Assembly: GCA_023489375.1 (NCBI GenBank)
Contig: JAMDCX010000073.1
Coordinates: 1 to 7,260 of the forward strand
Direction: 5' to 3'
DNA length: 7,260 nucleotides
Source of the DNA: Planctomycetota bacterium
GTDB lineage: Bacteria > Planctomycetota > Phycisphaerae > WQYP01
This document shows, one piece after another, positions 1-7,027 of this stretch. Under the pieces are notes generated by a model. That model did not search any database and had not been told where the DNA came from. It saw only the letters and a program-made list of their open reading frames with translations. How positions within the stretch are numbered: position 1 is the stretch's first letter; each line of letters begins with the position of its first letter. The translations under genes and the position numbers were made by a program.

Positions 1-2
1 GA

Positions 3-2675
3 CTACGCCTGTTTTGCGGCAAGGCCACCCGATTACTGCAAGTGCGGATCGGCGGTACTAAGCCGGTAGCGATTCATGGTGCCGCCGGTATACACACCGT
101 CCGCTTGACAGAACCTCCAGTTCGCCGGGCCGGCACTCCGGTCATTGAATTGATCGCCGGGGGCAAGATCGTCTCCATTCTGACTCCGCTACGCCGGCCG
201 GTACCGCATCGGACGATTTATGTGCTGCCGCATTCGCATGTGGATGTCGGCTATTTATTTTACCAGCCCGTGGCGATCCACGCGCATCATGTTTACATCC
301 ATGACGCGCTTCAACTCATTAAAAAGTCTGCACATCTCTCCCCGGCCGCGCAGTTTAAGTGGAACATTGAAAGTATGATTGAAGTGGATGGCTATCTCAA
401 AGGCTTTGAGAAGGCCTCGCCCACGCTAACCGCCAATTTTATCAATGCCGTCCGAGCGGGCGAAATGGGCCTTGATGGCACCTATTGCAATGAATTGACC
501 GGCCTGTGTCGGCCCCAGGAGTTGATTTCATGGCTGGACTATGCGCACGAACTGCGCGTGCGCTACGGCTTGAAAATCAATTCGGCGATGCTCTGTGATG
601 TGCCCGGCGTGACCTGGGGGGCGGTGCCGGTGCTGGCCGATGCGGGCATTAAGTATTTTCTCTGGGGGCCAAACGGCATCACCCATGTCGGGTTCGAGAA
701 TAATTTTAATGGCCGGGCGTTCTATTGGCTTTCACCTTCCGGCAAACAAAAGATCATGGTCTGGCAGGAAGCCAATCAGAATTATTGTTCGCCATGGTTT
801 ACGATGGTGGACATCCGCCCGTGGCTGCACTGGTTTGCCACCTCGAACCCGCATTTTCCCTATAGCATCATGTACGTCATGGAAGGAGTGGATAGCGCTC
901 CGCCGCCCGGTTACCTGCCGGCAGTGATTACCCGATGGAATAAAACGCACGCCTGGCCGCGATTGGTGACCAGCACGGTTACTCATGCCGAGCATAAGTT
1001 CATCGCAAAATATGGCAACAAAATTCCATCCTATCGCGGAGACTACAATCCTTATTGGGAAGATGGAGCGGGCAGTACGCCGCGGGTTACACGTATCAAC
1101 CGTAACGCCACGGAGAAGATTGCCCAGTCGCAGATGCTCTGGGATATGCTGGATGTCTCTCAATATCCCCATAAAGTATTCAGCAATGCCTGGCAGGATG
1201 CGTTGATGTATGACGAACATACTTGGGGTGCTTACGATTCGTGGACCCAACCACAGAGTAAATTCGTACGTGAACAGTGGGCGTGGAAAAAACGATATGC
1301 TACGCGCGCCATGTTTCAGGCCCGCTGGCTGGAGGCGCAGGCCGTTCGTAAAATCATCGCCCATCAAGGCGCCTCCACGATAGCCGTGTTTAATACCTGT
1401 TCCTGGCCCCGCAGCGGTCTGGTGACACTTGCAGCCGCGGAAAGCAAGGCCGGCAATCGGGTGCGCAATGAATCCGGCAAGGCCGTTCCATCCCAACGAT
1501 TAACCGATGGATCGCTGGTATTTTTAGCCCAGGATATTCCCGCGATGTCATCAAGTAAATTCACCATCTCCGCCGGTCGATCGGCATCGCCGGCCCATCC
1601 AGTCTCAGTAAATGCCTCCGGCACGCAATTAAAGACCGGTTCCATGACCGTTGATATAAACCCCGCCACCGGTGCGGTGACACGATGGTCGGTCGCCGGG
1701 CTGGCGGCCAATCTGGTGAATTCACATAATCCAACCTGTCACGGTCTTAATGATTATCTTTACGTGCTGGGGCCGAGTAACAAAAACGTAAAATACACCG
1801 GAACGCCCAAAATCACGATCCTCAATCGCGGGCCGTTGGTGGCGTCGGTGCGTATTGTTTCGTCCGCACCGGGCTGCAAAACATTGGCCCGCACCATTGA
1901 AGTGGTGGCGGACGAACACCGGATTAACTTCACCGATTCTTTGAATATGATTTCAGCCTATCCCCATGAGGAAGCGGTACATATCGGCTTTAACCTCAAA
2001 GTGCCCGGGGAAGCCATACACTTTGACACACCGTGGGCGGTGGTGAATCCGCGTAAAGACCTGATTCCCAATTCCAACAACAATGTGTTCCCGGTCTGCC
2101 GGTGGGTGGATGAATCAGGAGCACACGTGGGAGTCACGCTGGCCACGCCCGATGTTCCCATGCTGGAAATTGGCCGTATCACGGCACCGCGTATGAACAC
2201 CACACATTGGCTAAAGCATCCGGCACGCGGTGGAACGCTGTATTCGTACGTTTACAACAACTACTGGCAGACCAACTATAAAGCCTGGGAAACCGGTCTC
2301 ATGAGCTTCCGTTACAGTTTGAGGGCGCACCGGGCTTACCGTCAGGTTGCGGCGGAGCATTTTGGCATTGATGCGGGCCAGCCGTTGATTGCTGTGCCGG
2401 TGCGGAAGAATTTTCACGCTGTGCGTTTCCCATTGCGGTGGGATAACGCCAAGGTGATCCTGGCCGGTTGTCATCCGCTCTCCGGTGGATCGGGGTATCT
2501 GGTTCGCCTATACAATGTGAGTCGCAAACCAGTCAGGGTGGCGTTAAGCTGGCTGGGGGGCAAGAAGGTAGTCGTGGAGAGGTGCGGCCTGTTTGGACGT
2601 CATCGTCGGCTGCAATCGCGCCGGTTTACGATTGTGCCCATGGATTTTGTAAATTTGATTGTCCATCCGCATTAA
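3..2675 (+). CDS. Glycoside hydrolase family 38 (alpha-mannosidase-like), 5' partial
   Basis: Likely a metal-dependent retaining alpha-mannosidase or related glycosidase. The frame is open to the left edge, so the GTG at 42 is probably internal; 890 residues are visible, numbered here from the codon at nt 3. Residues 1-70 look like the end of a beta-rich accessory domain. The GH38 catalytic domain then opens with HSHVDVGY (77-84), where H79 and D81 correspond to the zinc ligands of Golgi mannosidase II. D199 in CDVPG fits the nucleophile/zinc-ligand aspartate, and H406 in DEHTWGA fits the fourth ligand. A helical stretch around 365-385 resembles the middle domain, and a long beta-sandwich region follows to the C-terminus. 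Any signal peptide would be outside the window, so location is unknown. The last 119 codons recur, diverged, at 4925-5277. Family assignment is firm; the exact substrate is not. Confidence 0.88.
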   Translation, partial: LRLFCGKATRLLQVRIGGTKPVAIHGAAGIHTVRLTEPPVRRAGTPVIELIAGGKIVSILTPLRRPVPHRTIYVLPHSHVDVGYLFYQPVAIHAHHVYIHDALQLIKKSAHLSPAAQFKWNIESMIEVDGYLKGFEKASPTLTANFINAVRAGEMGLDGTYCNELTGLCRPQELISWLDYAHELRVRYGLKINSAMLCDVPGVTWGAVPVLADAGIKYFLWGPNGITHVGFENNFNGRAFYWLSPSGKQKIMVWQEANQNYCSPWFTMVDIRPWLHWFATSNPHFPYSIMYVMEGVDSAPPPGYLPAVITRWNKTHAWPRLVTSTVTHAEHKFIAKYGNKIPSYRGDYNPYWEDGAGSTPRVTRINRNATEKIAQSQMLWDMLDVSQYPHKVFSNAWQDALMYDEHTWGAYDSWTQPQSKFVREQWAWKKRYATRAMFQARWLEAQAVRKIIAHQGASTIAVFNTCSWPRSGLVTLAAAESKAGNRVRNESGKAVPSQRLTDGSLVFLAQDIPAMSSSKFTISAGRSASPAHPVSVNASGTQLKTGSMTVDINPATGAVTRWSVAGLAANLVNSHNPTCHGLNDYLYVLGPSNKNVKYTGTPKITILNRGPLVASVRIVSSAPGCKTLARTIEVVADEHRINFTDSLNMISAYPHEEAVHIGFNLKVPGEAIHFDTPWAVVNPRKDLIPNSNNNVFPVCRWVDESGAHVGVTLATPDVPMLEIGRITAPRMNTTHWLKHPARGGTLYSYVYNNYWQTNYKAWETGLMSFRYSLRAHRAYRQVAAEHFGIDAGQPLIAVPVRKNFHAVRFPLRWDNAKVILAGCHPLSGGSGYLVRLYNVSRKPVRVALSWLGGKKVVVERCGLFGRHRRLQSRRFTIVPMDFVNLIVHPH
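2319..2675 (+). repeat. GH38 3'-end repeat, copy 1 (intact)
   Basis: This segment, the last 118 codons plus stop of the GH38 gene, recurs at 4925-5277. Aligning the two by eye gives about 80% nucleotide identity, with changes mostly at third positions and one single-base gap. That pattern points to old paralogues and not to a recent tandem duplication. Long identical runs, such as the one coding for HFGIDAGQPLI, lie in the first half; similarity fades near the stop codons. Confidence 0.85.
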
Positions 2676-2791
2676 GGGAATCAATGCAGGAATTGGTTTT
2701 GGTATACATCAATCAGCCATTCGCTCAACCGTTCCGGCCACCGGTCGGTATCGGGAGAATAATGGTTTGCAACATGGAATAGGAAGTACTC
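2676..2791 (+). other. Intergenic gap with possible decayed gene start
   Basis: The 116 bases between the GH38 stop and the isomerase-like gene hold no convincing gene. TGGTATACATC at 2700-2710 is identical to 6835-6845, inside the truncated ORF at 6829. The aligned frames share WYTS, four variable residues, then L/I-N-R, at the same spacing. Here that frame has no start codon, is in phase with the GH38 stop and ends at TAA 2760-2762. A 32-codon ORF at 2684-2782 lies in another frame after AAGGGA, but shows nothing recognisable. A ribosome binding site, AGGAAG at 2781-2786, serves the next gene. No terminator-like hairpin is evident, which is consistent with co-transcription. Confidence 0.3.
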
Positions 2792-4630
2792 ATGCCACTT
2801 TACGAATATCGTAAGAACGCCGTCAATCACATCTCGATAGCAACTTCTGTCCGGGAGGAGGTTGTTTGCGGATTACCAAACGTCCCGCAGCGCATATTGG
2901 CGTTGCTGCGGGAGAATAAAAAGATGGGGCGACCGGCTACAGCGGCCATCGACGGCTGGTATGGAGTGGATTGGGCGCAACTCAACGCCGGCCTGCGCGA
3001 GATCGCCAGGGCACAGGGGGTACCGCTGCAAATCGTCTCCACGGCGGATATGTTTCTTTCCCCGGAGAAAATCGAGGATTATCGTCGGCCGTATCTGACG
3101 GACGATCCATCATTCGGTCGGGTAAATGGTTCCGGTGAATTGGAGGATATTCTCGATCCTGGGAAGATGGCCGAGTTCAAATCTCTATTGGAGAATCAGT
3201 CGTCCGGCCAGGACGGTTTGCTGATCGTTTTGGGGCCTGGAGCCTCGGTCTCGGAACTCGCGGAACTTTATGGCCTGCGGTTCTATGCCGATTTCACGAT
3301 GCAGCCGTTGTTGTGGCAGATGTGGGAAAACAAGCTGATTCCATTTGGAAGTGACCGGCCGGCCACCGATTACCTTTGGAAAAAATATTACTACTGCGAT
3401 TTCTATCTCCTGCTGCGGCAGAAGAAGAAAGCCTTTGCGCTGATGGATTACTACATCGATGCGGTGGAGCCGAAAAATCTCAAACTGATTCCGGCCGCCG
3501 GTTACAACGTCATTATTGATGAGTTGGTCAAAGGGCCGATCAAACAGGTCAAGATCACGCAGCCCGGCCCGTGGGGTTCGTATCGATTCAAGGATATTTA
3601 CGACGAGATTCCAGGATTGGAAAATATGGCCTGGAACGAATTGGCCGGCATCGAGTTGAGCATTTTGATTGATGTTGGCGCCGCCATGGTCTTAAACATA
3701 CCCTGTCAGAACATCATGCAGCGCCCGATTCAAATGGTCGGCCAATACGTTCATAAGACTTATCCGGACCTCCTGCCGTTACAGGTGTGGCTGGATGACG
3801 GTTATTTCAAAGAACGTGTGCCTTATGAGCGGGCCAGCATGCCCATTCACAATCATCCGGACACAGACTATGTGAAGCGTAATTTCAATGAGCCTCTGGG
3901 ACGCTACGAAACTTATTACATCGTCGAAGCATACGAAGATGCCGGCACGATGATGGGATTTAAGGAAAGTGCCAATCTGGAGGAGTATGAACGGCTCTGC
4001 CGCGATTCCAACAACCGTAAGGTTTTCGACTGGCAAAAGTTCATTTGCCGCTGGCCAACCAACGTGGGCGACTTATTTCTGATACCACCCGGCACGGAGC
4101 ACGGACATGGGGGCTATCAGATGATTCTGGAGATGGACACCGGTCCCAGCGTCGCCGGTACGGAATATTCTTTTTTTACCTACGATTTCGCCCGATGTAC
4201 ATGGGATGACAAAGCCAAAACCATGACCGCGCCACCTATGAAAATGCACTTGGAGCATTCTTTCCGCAACAACAAGTGGCGGCGGGAAAAATATGTGCAG
4301 GAACACCTGCGGGCACGGCCGGTAGTTGTGCGGGGCGATGGTGATACGCGTATGGATCGCTATACGACGGTTGAGGAAATGCCATTCGAAATCGAAAGAT
4401 TTGTTTTCACCAAGCCCATGACGCATAGCACGGAGGGTCGCTTTCTGCAAATTCCCACGCTTACGGTAGGCAAGTCGGTAATCATTCGTTCCAGGAAAGA
4501 TCCCGCACGGCAGACATCGCTGGATTTTTTGCAGGCTTGCCTGATTCCTGCGGGTTTCGGTGATTACGAGTTTATCAGTCCGGATGGCTCGCAATGCACC
4601 GTTGTGATGATTCGTTTGAAAAAGGCATGA
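2792..4630 (+). CDS. Class I mannose-6-phosphate isomerase-like protein with N-terminal kinase-like domain
   Basis: 612 residues, longer than classical ManA (about 390), and probably cytoplasmic: no signal peptide or membrane segment is seen. The ATG follows AGGAAG by five bases. Residues about 35-250 resemble the uridine-kinase-like region of long isomerase-like proteins: AAIDGWYGVDW (51-61), a GPGA turn (148-151), then a lysine- and tyrosine-rich region. No Walker A loop is present. The isomerase half starts near QPGPWG (257-262). Metal-site positions are HNHP (353-356), E373 in YETYY and H437 in PPGTEHGHG, followed by a TYDFAR stretch (463-468) matching the family's YDW.R. In classical enzymes the first ligand is Gln in a QxHP motif; here it is His. 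Mannose-6-phosphate/fructose-6-phosphate interconversion is the expected role in a GH38 locus, but the changed site leaves another sugar or a non-isomerase role possible. Confidence 0.75.
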   Translation: MPLYEYRKNAVNHISIATSVREEVVCGLPNVPQRILALLRENKKMGRPATAAIDGWYGVDWAQLNAGLREIARAQGVPLQIVSTADMFLSPEKIEDYRRPYLTDDPSFGRVNGSGELEDILDPGKMAEFKSLLENQSSGQDGLLIVLGPGASVSELAELYGLRFYADFTMQPLLWQMWENKLIPFGSDRPATDYLWKKYYYCDFYLLLRQKKKAFALMDYYIDAVEPKNLKLIPAAGYNVIIDELVKGPIKQVKITQPGPWGSYRFKDIYDEIPGLENMAWNELAGIELSILIDVGAAMVLNIPCQNIMQRPIQMVGQYVHKTYPDLLPLQVWLDDGYFKERVPYERASMPIHNHPDTDYVKRNFNEPLGRYETYYIVEAYEDAGTMMGFKESANLEEYERLCRDSNNRKVFDWQKFICRWPTNVGDLFLIPPGTEHGHGGYQMILEMDTGPSVAGTEYSFFTYDFARCTWDDKAKTMTAPPMKMHLEHSFRNNKWRREKYVQEHLRARPVVVRGDGDTRMDRYTTVEEMPFEIERFVFTKPMTHSTEGRFLQIPTLTVGKSVIIRSRKDPARQTSLDFLQACLIPAGFGDYEFISPDGSQCTVVMIRLKKA

Positions 4631-4642
4631 ATGTTAACATGA

Positions 4643-4702
4643 GGCCGGGAAGAATTCAGGGCGTGGAACCTGCTGGTGCCGGAGATGGTCAAGCCGGGAT
4701 AA
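4643..4702 (+). other. Possible 3' remnant of a lost gene in a short gap
   Basis: Within the 93-base gap after the isomerase-like gene, frame 2 reads GREEFRAWNLLVPEMVKPG followed by TAA at 4700-4702. The stretch has plausible composition and codon use for a protein C-terminus, and ends 21 bases before the ATG of the next reading frame. A TGA at 4640-4642 closes it upstream, so no start exists. I do not recognise the family and it may be chance, but the next reading frame is demonstrably a deletion product, so leftover gene ends are plausible here. Confidence 0.2.
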
Positions 4703-4723
4703 CTTCGGTAAATGGAGCCTGTC

Positions 4724-5277
4724 ATGATCAAAACAAAATCGTCGATCGGGACCTGCCTGGGGCAGCTTTCATGGCATATTTCCAACATTAATGTTGAGAC
4801 CTATCTGACACAATTCGACGGCCATCGCGGCGCGATCACATTCCGGTTGGATAAACGTGATATTAAGCCCTTGCCAGTTGCCCCATGGACAACCGAACGT
4901 CACTCGCATGGCGTGCCAGTGGTATTGCGGGCACACCGGACGTACCGTCAGGTTACGGCAGAGCATTTTGGCATTGATGCGGGCCAGCCGTTGATTGCCA
5001 TACCGGTACGAAAGAATTTTTACATTGTGCGTTTCCCATTGCGGTGGGATAACGCCAATGTAATTTTGGCTGGTTGTCATCCACTCTCCAGCGGATCGGG
5101 AAATCTGGTTCGTCTTTTCAATGTGAGTCGCCAATCCGCTAAAGTAGCGTTAAGCTGGATTGGGCGCAAGAGGTTATCGTGGAACGGTGCGGGTTTTTTA
5201 GCAGCCATCGTCGGCTGCAATCGCCCCGCTCTACGATTGCAACCATGACGTTTGTGAACCTGGTGATATATGAGTAA
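4724..5277 (+). pseudogene. Chimeric pseudogene: epimerase-like N-terminus fused to GH38 C-terminus, frameshifted
   Basis: The ATG at 4724 follows GGAG (4713-4716) by seven bases, a better start than the ATG at 4712. The first ~67 residues (with SWHISNINVETYLTQFDGH, ITFRLD and VAPW) resemble the start of aldose-1-epimerase-like sugar proteins; this is recognition from memory, so moderate only. At about 4925 the sequence switches, in frame, to a second copy of the GH38 C-terminus (HFGIDAGQPLI, RFPLRWDNA, ILAGCHPLS). Compared with 2319-2675, one base is missing near 5170. The frame is thrown off and ends at TGA 5246-5248. Restoring one base recovers VERCG, HRRLQS and FVNLV, ending at TAA 5275-5277, which overlaps the transporter start by eight bases. 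The product lacks both parents' catalytic regions, so it is almost certainly non-functional. Confidence 0.78.
4925..5277 (+). repeat. GH38 3'-end repeat, copy 2 (frameshifted)
   Basis: Diverged copy of 2319-2675, about 80% identical by hand alignment, carrying a one-base deletion near 5170 (GGGGGCAAGAAGG in copy 1 against GGGCGCAAGAGG here). Similarity to copy 1 begins abruptly at TTGCGGGCACACCGG, which marks the fusion point with unrelated upstream sequence. Because the two copies are old paralogues, the locus probably once held two full GH38 genes. Confidence 0.82.
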
Positions 5278-6817
5278 ATCCGCCGCCACCGATGAATTGT
5301 TGACACCCCCGCCCATACCGGGAATGGGGGCTATTGTGCTGGCCGTTTCCGCGGCCGCACTGGCCGGACTGCTTTTTGGTTACGATACCGGTGTGGCTTC
5401 GGGAATTCAGGGTTATCTGCAAACCTGTTTTCATTTAACCAACGCCCAGCTTGGGTTTGCCATTGCCAGCCTGGACTTGGGCTGTATCGGTGGTGCCATA
5501 CTGGCCGGCCCGCTGGCAGATCGATTTGGCCGCAAACATATTTTGATCGTCTGCGCCATTCTGTTTGCTGTTTCCGGCATTCTTTCCGCCATACCACAGA
5601 ATCTTACAGAGCTGGTACTGGCTCGAATTCTCGGAGGTCTGGCCGTGGGCGCATCTTCCATGATCGCGCCGGTGTACATCGCCGAAATATCTCCGGAAAA
5701 ACATCGCGGACGATTTGGATCGCTTTTTCAGCTCGGCATTGTCATCGGTATCGCGGTGGTCTATTGGGTCAATTACCTTATTCTCAACGCGGGCCATCAG
5801 ATCAACGCCGCACACCATCTGACCGGTATGGACTGGAACCAGACTACAGGTTGGCGTTGGATGCTCGGCTCGGAAACATTGCCAGCCATCATATTTTTGG
5901 CTATGCTGCTGACCATCAGGGAAAGCCCACGGTGGCTGGTGATTAATAACCGCGAAAGTGAAGCCCGCGCCATTTTGACACGCCTTTTCGGTGCCCAGAG
6001 AGCGGAACATGAAATTGCGGCGGTGAAAGAAGTGGCCCATCAGGAAGAGGGCCGCCTGCGGGAATTATTCACAAAAACTTTTCGACTGCCCCTGCTTATA
6101 GCCCTGTTTCTGGCGGTATTTTCTCAATTCAGCGGTATCAATTCCATTATCTATTACGCGCCGCGCGTATTAGGTGCGGCGGGCATGAATACCTCCAGCG
6201 CCTTCGGTTCCACCGCATTAATTGGTATGGTGCTGGTACTGTTTACCTTTATCGCGGTGGCCTACGTTGATCGCGCCGGGCGGAAACTGTTGTTATGTAT
6301 CGGCACGGCGATTCAGGTTCTGGCACTGGCCTCGGTAGGTTTGGTGTTTGCCATAGCCGCAAAAGCGCCGGCGATTAAAATTCATAACTCGCTGAAATTT
6401 CAAGGCGTGCTTTCGAATGCCAAGTTTGCGGCACTGGCCAAAGCCGCACACAGTGCTATCACCTTGGCGCCGCACTTTACCGCCTTCGAGATTGGTATAC
6501 TGCTGGTCAGCATTCTGATATTTATTGCCGCCTTTTCCATGGCCCTTGGCCCCATACCCTGGATCATCATCTCGGAGATATTTCCGGCGCGGATTCGTGG
6601 GCGGGCGGCGTCGGTCGGAATACTCACGCTTTGGGCCGCAATTTTCGTGGTAGCACAAACTTTTCCAATATTAAAAAACAGCATTGGTCTTACTGCCACT
6701 TATTTTATCTACGCGGGATGTTCATTGATTACTTTTCTATTTGCGGTATTCATACTGCCGGAAACCAAGGGGCGGACTCTGGAGGAAATTGAGCTTTCCT
6801 GGCATAAACGAAGTTAG
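5270..6817 (+). CDS. Sugar:proton symporter, MFS sugar porter family
   Basis: 515-residue inner-membrane protein with about twelve hydrophobic segments, expected to import a monosaccharide with protons. Sugar-porter signatures are in order: FGYDTG (36-41, D39 matching the proton-coupling Asp of XylE), DRFGRK (84-89), PVYIAEISPEKHRG (134-147), ESPRWL (218-223), QFSGIN (286-291), YYAP (295-298), VDRAGRK (333-339), GPIPWIIISEIFP (427-439) and PETKGRTLEEIE (497-508). Likely sugar contacts by comparison with XylE are Q154, Q286, N291 and W431; XylE's QQ pair is SQ here. The segment between TM9 and TM10 (about 365-405) is longer than in XylE. No strong Shine-Dalgarno precedes the ATG. The start overlaps the restored stop of the upstream pseudogene by eight bases, suggesting former translational coupling. 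Substrate cannot be read from sequence; mannose or another hexose/pentose is plausible from context. Confidence 0.92.
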   Translation: MSKSAATDELLTPPPIPGMGAIVLAVSAAALAGLLFGYDTGVASGIQGYLQTCFHLTNAQLGFAIASLDLGCIGGAILAGPLADRFGRKHILIVCAILFAVSGILSAIPQNLTELVLARILGGLAVGASSMIAPVYIAEISPEKHRGRFGSLFQLGIVIGIAVVYWVNYLILNAGHQINAAHHLTGMDWNQTTGWRWMLGSETLPAIIFLAMLLTIRESPRWLVINNRESEARAILTRLFGAQRAEHEIAAVKEVAHQEEGRLRELFTKTFRLPLLIALFLAVFSQFSGINSIIYYAPRVLGAAGMNTSSAFGSTALIGMVLVLFTFIAVAYVDRAGRKLLLCIGTAIQVLALASVGLVFAIAAKAPAIKIHNSLKFQGVLSNAKFAALAKAAHSAITLAPHFTAFEIGILLVSILIFIAAFSMALGPIPWIIISEIFPARIRGRAASVGILTLWAAIFVVAQTFPILKNSIGLTATYFIYAGCSLITFLFAVFILPETKGRTLEEIELSWHKRS

Positions 6818-6828
6818 GAGACGACATC

Positions 6829-6906
6829 ATGGTCTGGTATACATCCACCGATAACCTGATCAATCGCCCCCGCATGAATCCAGGCTGGAATGCCGCTAGT
6901 CCTTAA
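6829..6906 (+). pseudogene. 5' fragment of a gene truncated by an insertion sequence
   Basis: AGGAG at 6816-6820 overlaps the transporter stop and lies eight bases before this ATG, a strong translation start typical of the next gene in an operon. The frame begins MVWYTSTDNLINRPRMNPG and runs to TAA at 6904-6906 after 25 codons. The last codon and stop appear to come from the end of the inserted element (from about 6901), leaving about 24 native codons. No signal peptide is evident. I do not recognise the family. The WYTS...NR pattern also occurs at 2700-2732. The rest of the gene is expected on the far side of the element, outside the window. Confidence 0.6.
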
Positions 6907-6961
6907 ACCAGCGTGATTTTTCGCCTTCCAACTTGTTTTTGTGAAAAATGAACCGGAACGC

Positions 6962-6989
6962 TTGACTTGGCGTAATAATATAGTAGTAT
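6962..6989 (+). promoter_or_regulatory. Candidate transposase promoter
   Basis: TTGACT (6962-6967) and TAGTAT (6984-6989) are separated by 16 bases in an AT-rich patch unlike the surrounding coding sequence. This resembles a sigma-70-type promoter with a good -35 box and a weaker -10 box. It lies 38 bases before the transposase start, inside the element. The phylum's consensus may differ, so this is tentative. Confidence 0.35.
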
Positions 6990-7027
6990 AGATGCCAATA
7001 CGCTTTGTCTATAAGGAGACGTTTCAA

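Noticed and set aside
732..1496. 254-codon open frame on the minus strand inside the GH38 gene
   Set aside because: It is antisense to well-conserved GH38 catalytic sequence, has no recognisable domain and fits the usual shadow of a GC-biased gene.
2734..2744. CCGG-CCA-CCGG as a terminator hairpin after the GH38 gene
   Set aside because: The stem is only four pairs with a three-base loop, and no T run follows.
2684..2782. 32-codon ORF in the gap, preceded by AAGGGA
   Set aside because: The spacing to the start is short (four bases), the peptide has no recognisable feature, and the alternative frame carries the more interesting WYTS match.
4073..4594. 173-codon minus-strand open frame inside the isomerase-like gene
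   Set aside because: It lies opposite conserved cupin motifs and its translation resembles no protein I recognise.
4594..4791. 65-codon plus-strand frame bridging the isomerase-like gene and the pseudogene
   Set aside because: It overlaps both better-supported frames out of phase, and no good ribosome binding site precedes its starts.
5435..6040. 201-codon minus-strand open frame inside the transporter gene
   Set aside because: It is antisense to clear sugar-porter motifs and has no start signal or domain.
6493..6500. A third TGGTATAC, within the transporter gene
   Set aside because: Only eight bases match and the sequence is in conserved coding frame, so it is probably chance; it is a caution that part of the 11-base match is not rare.
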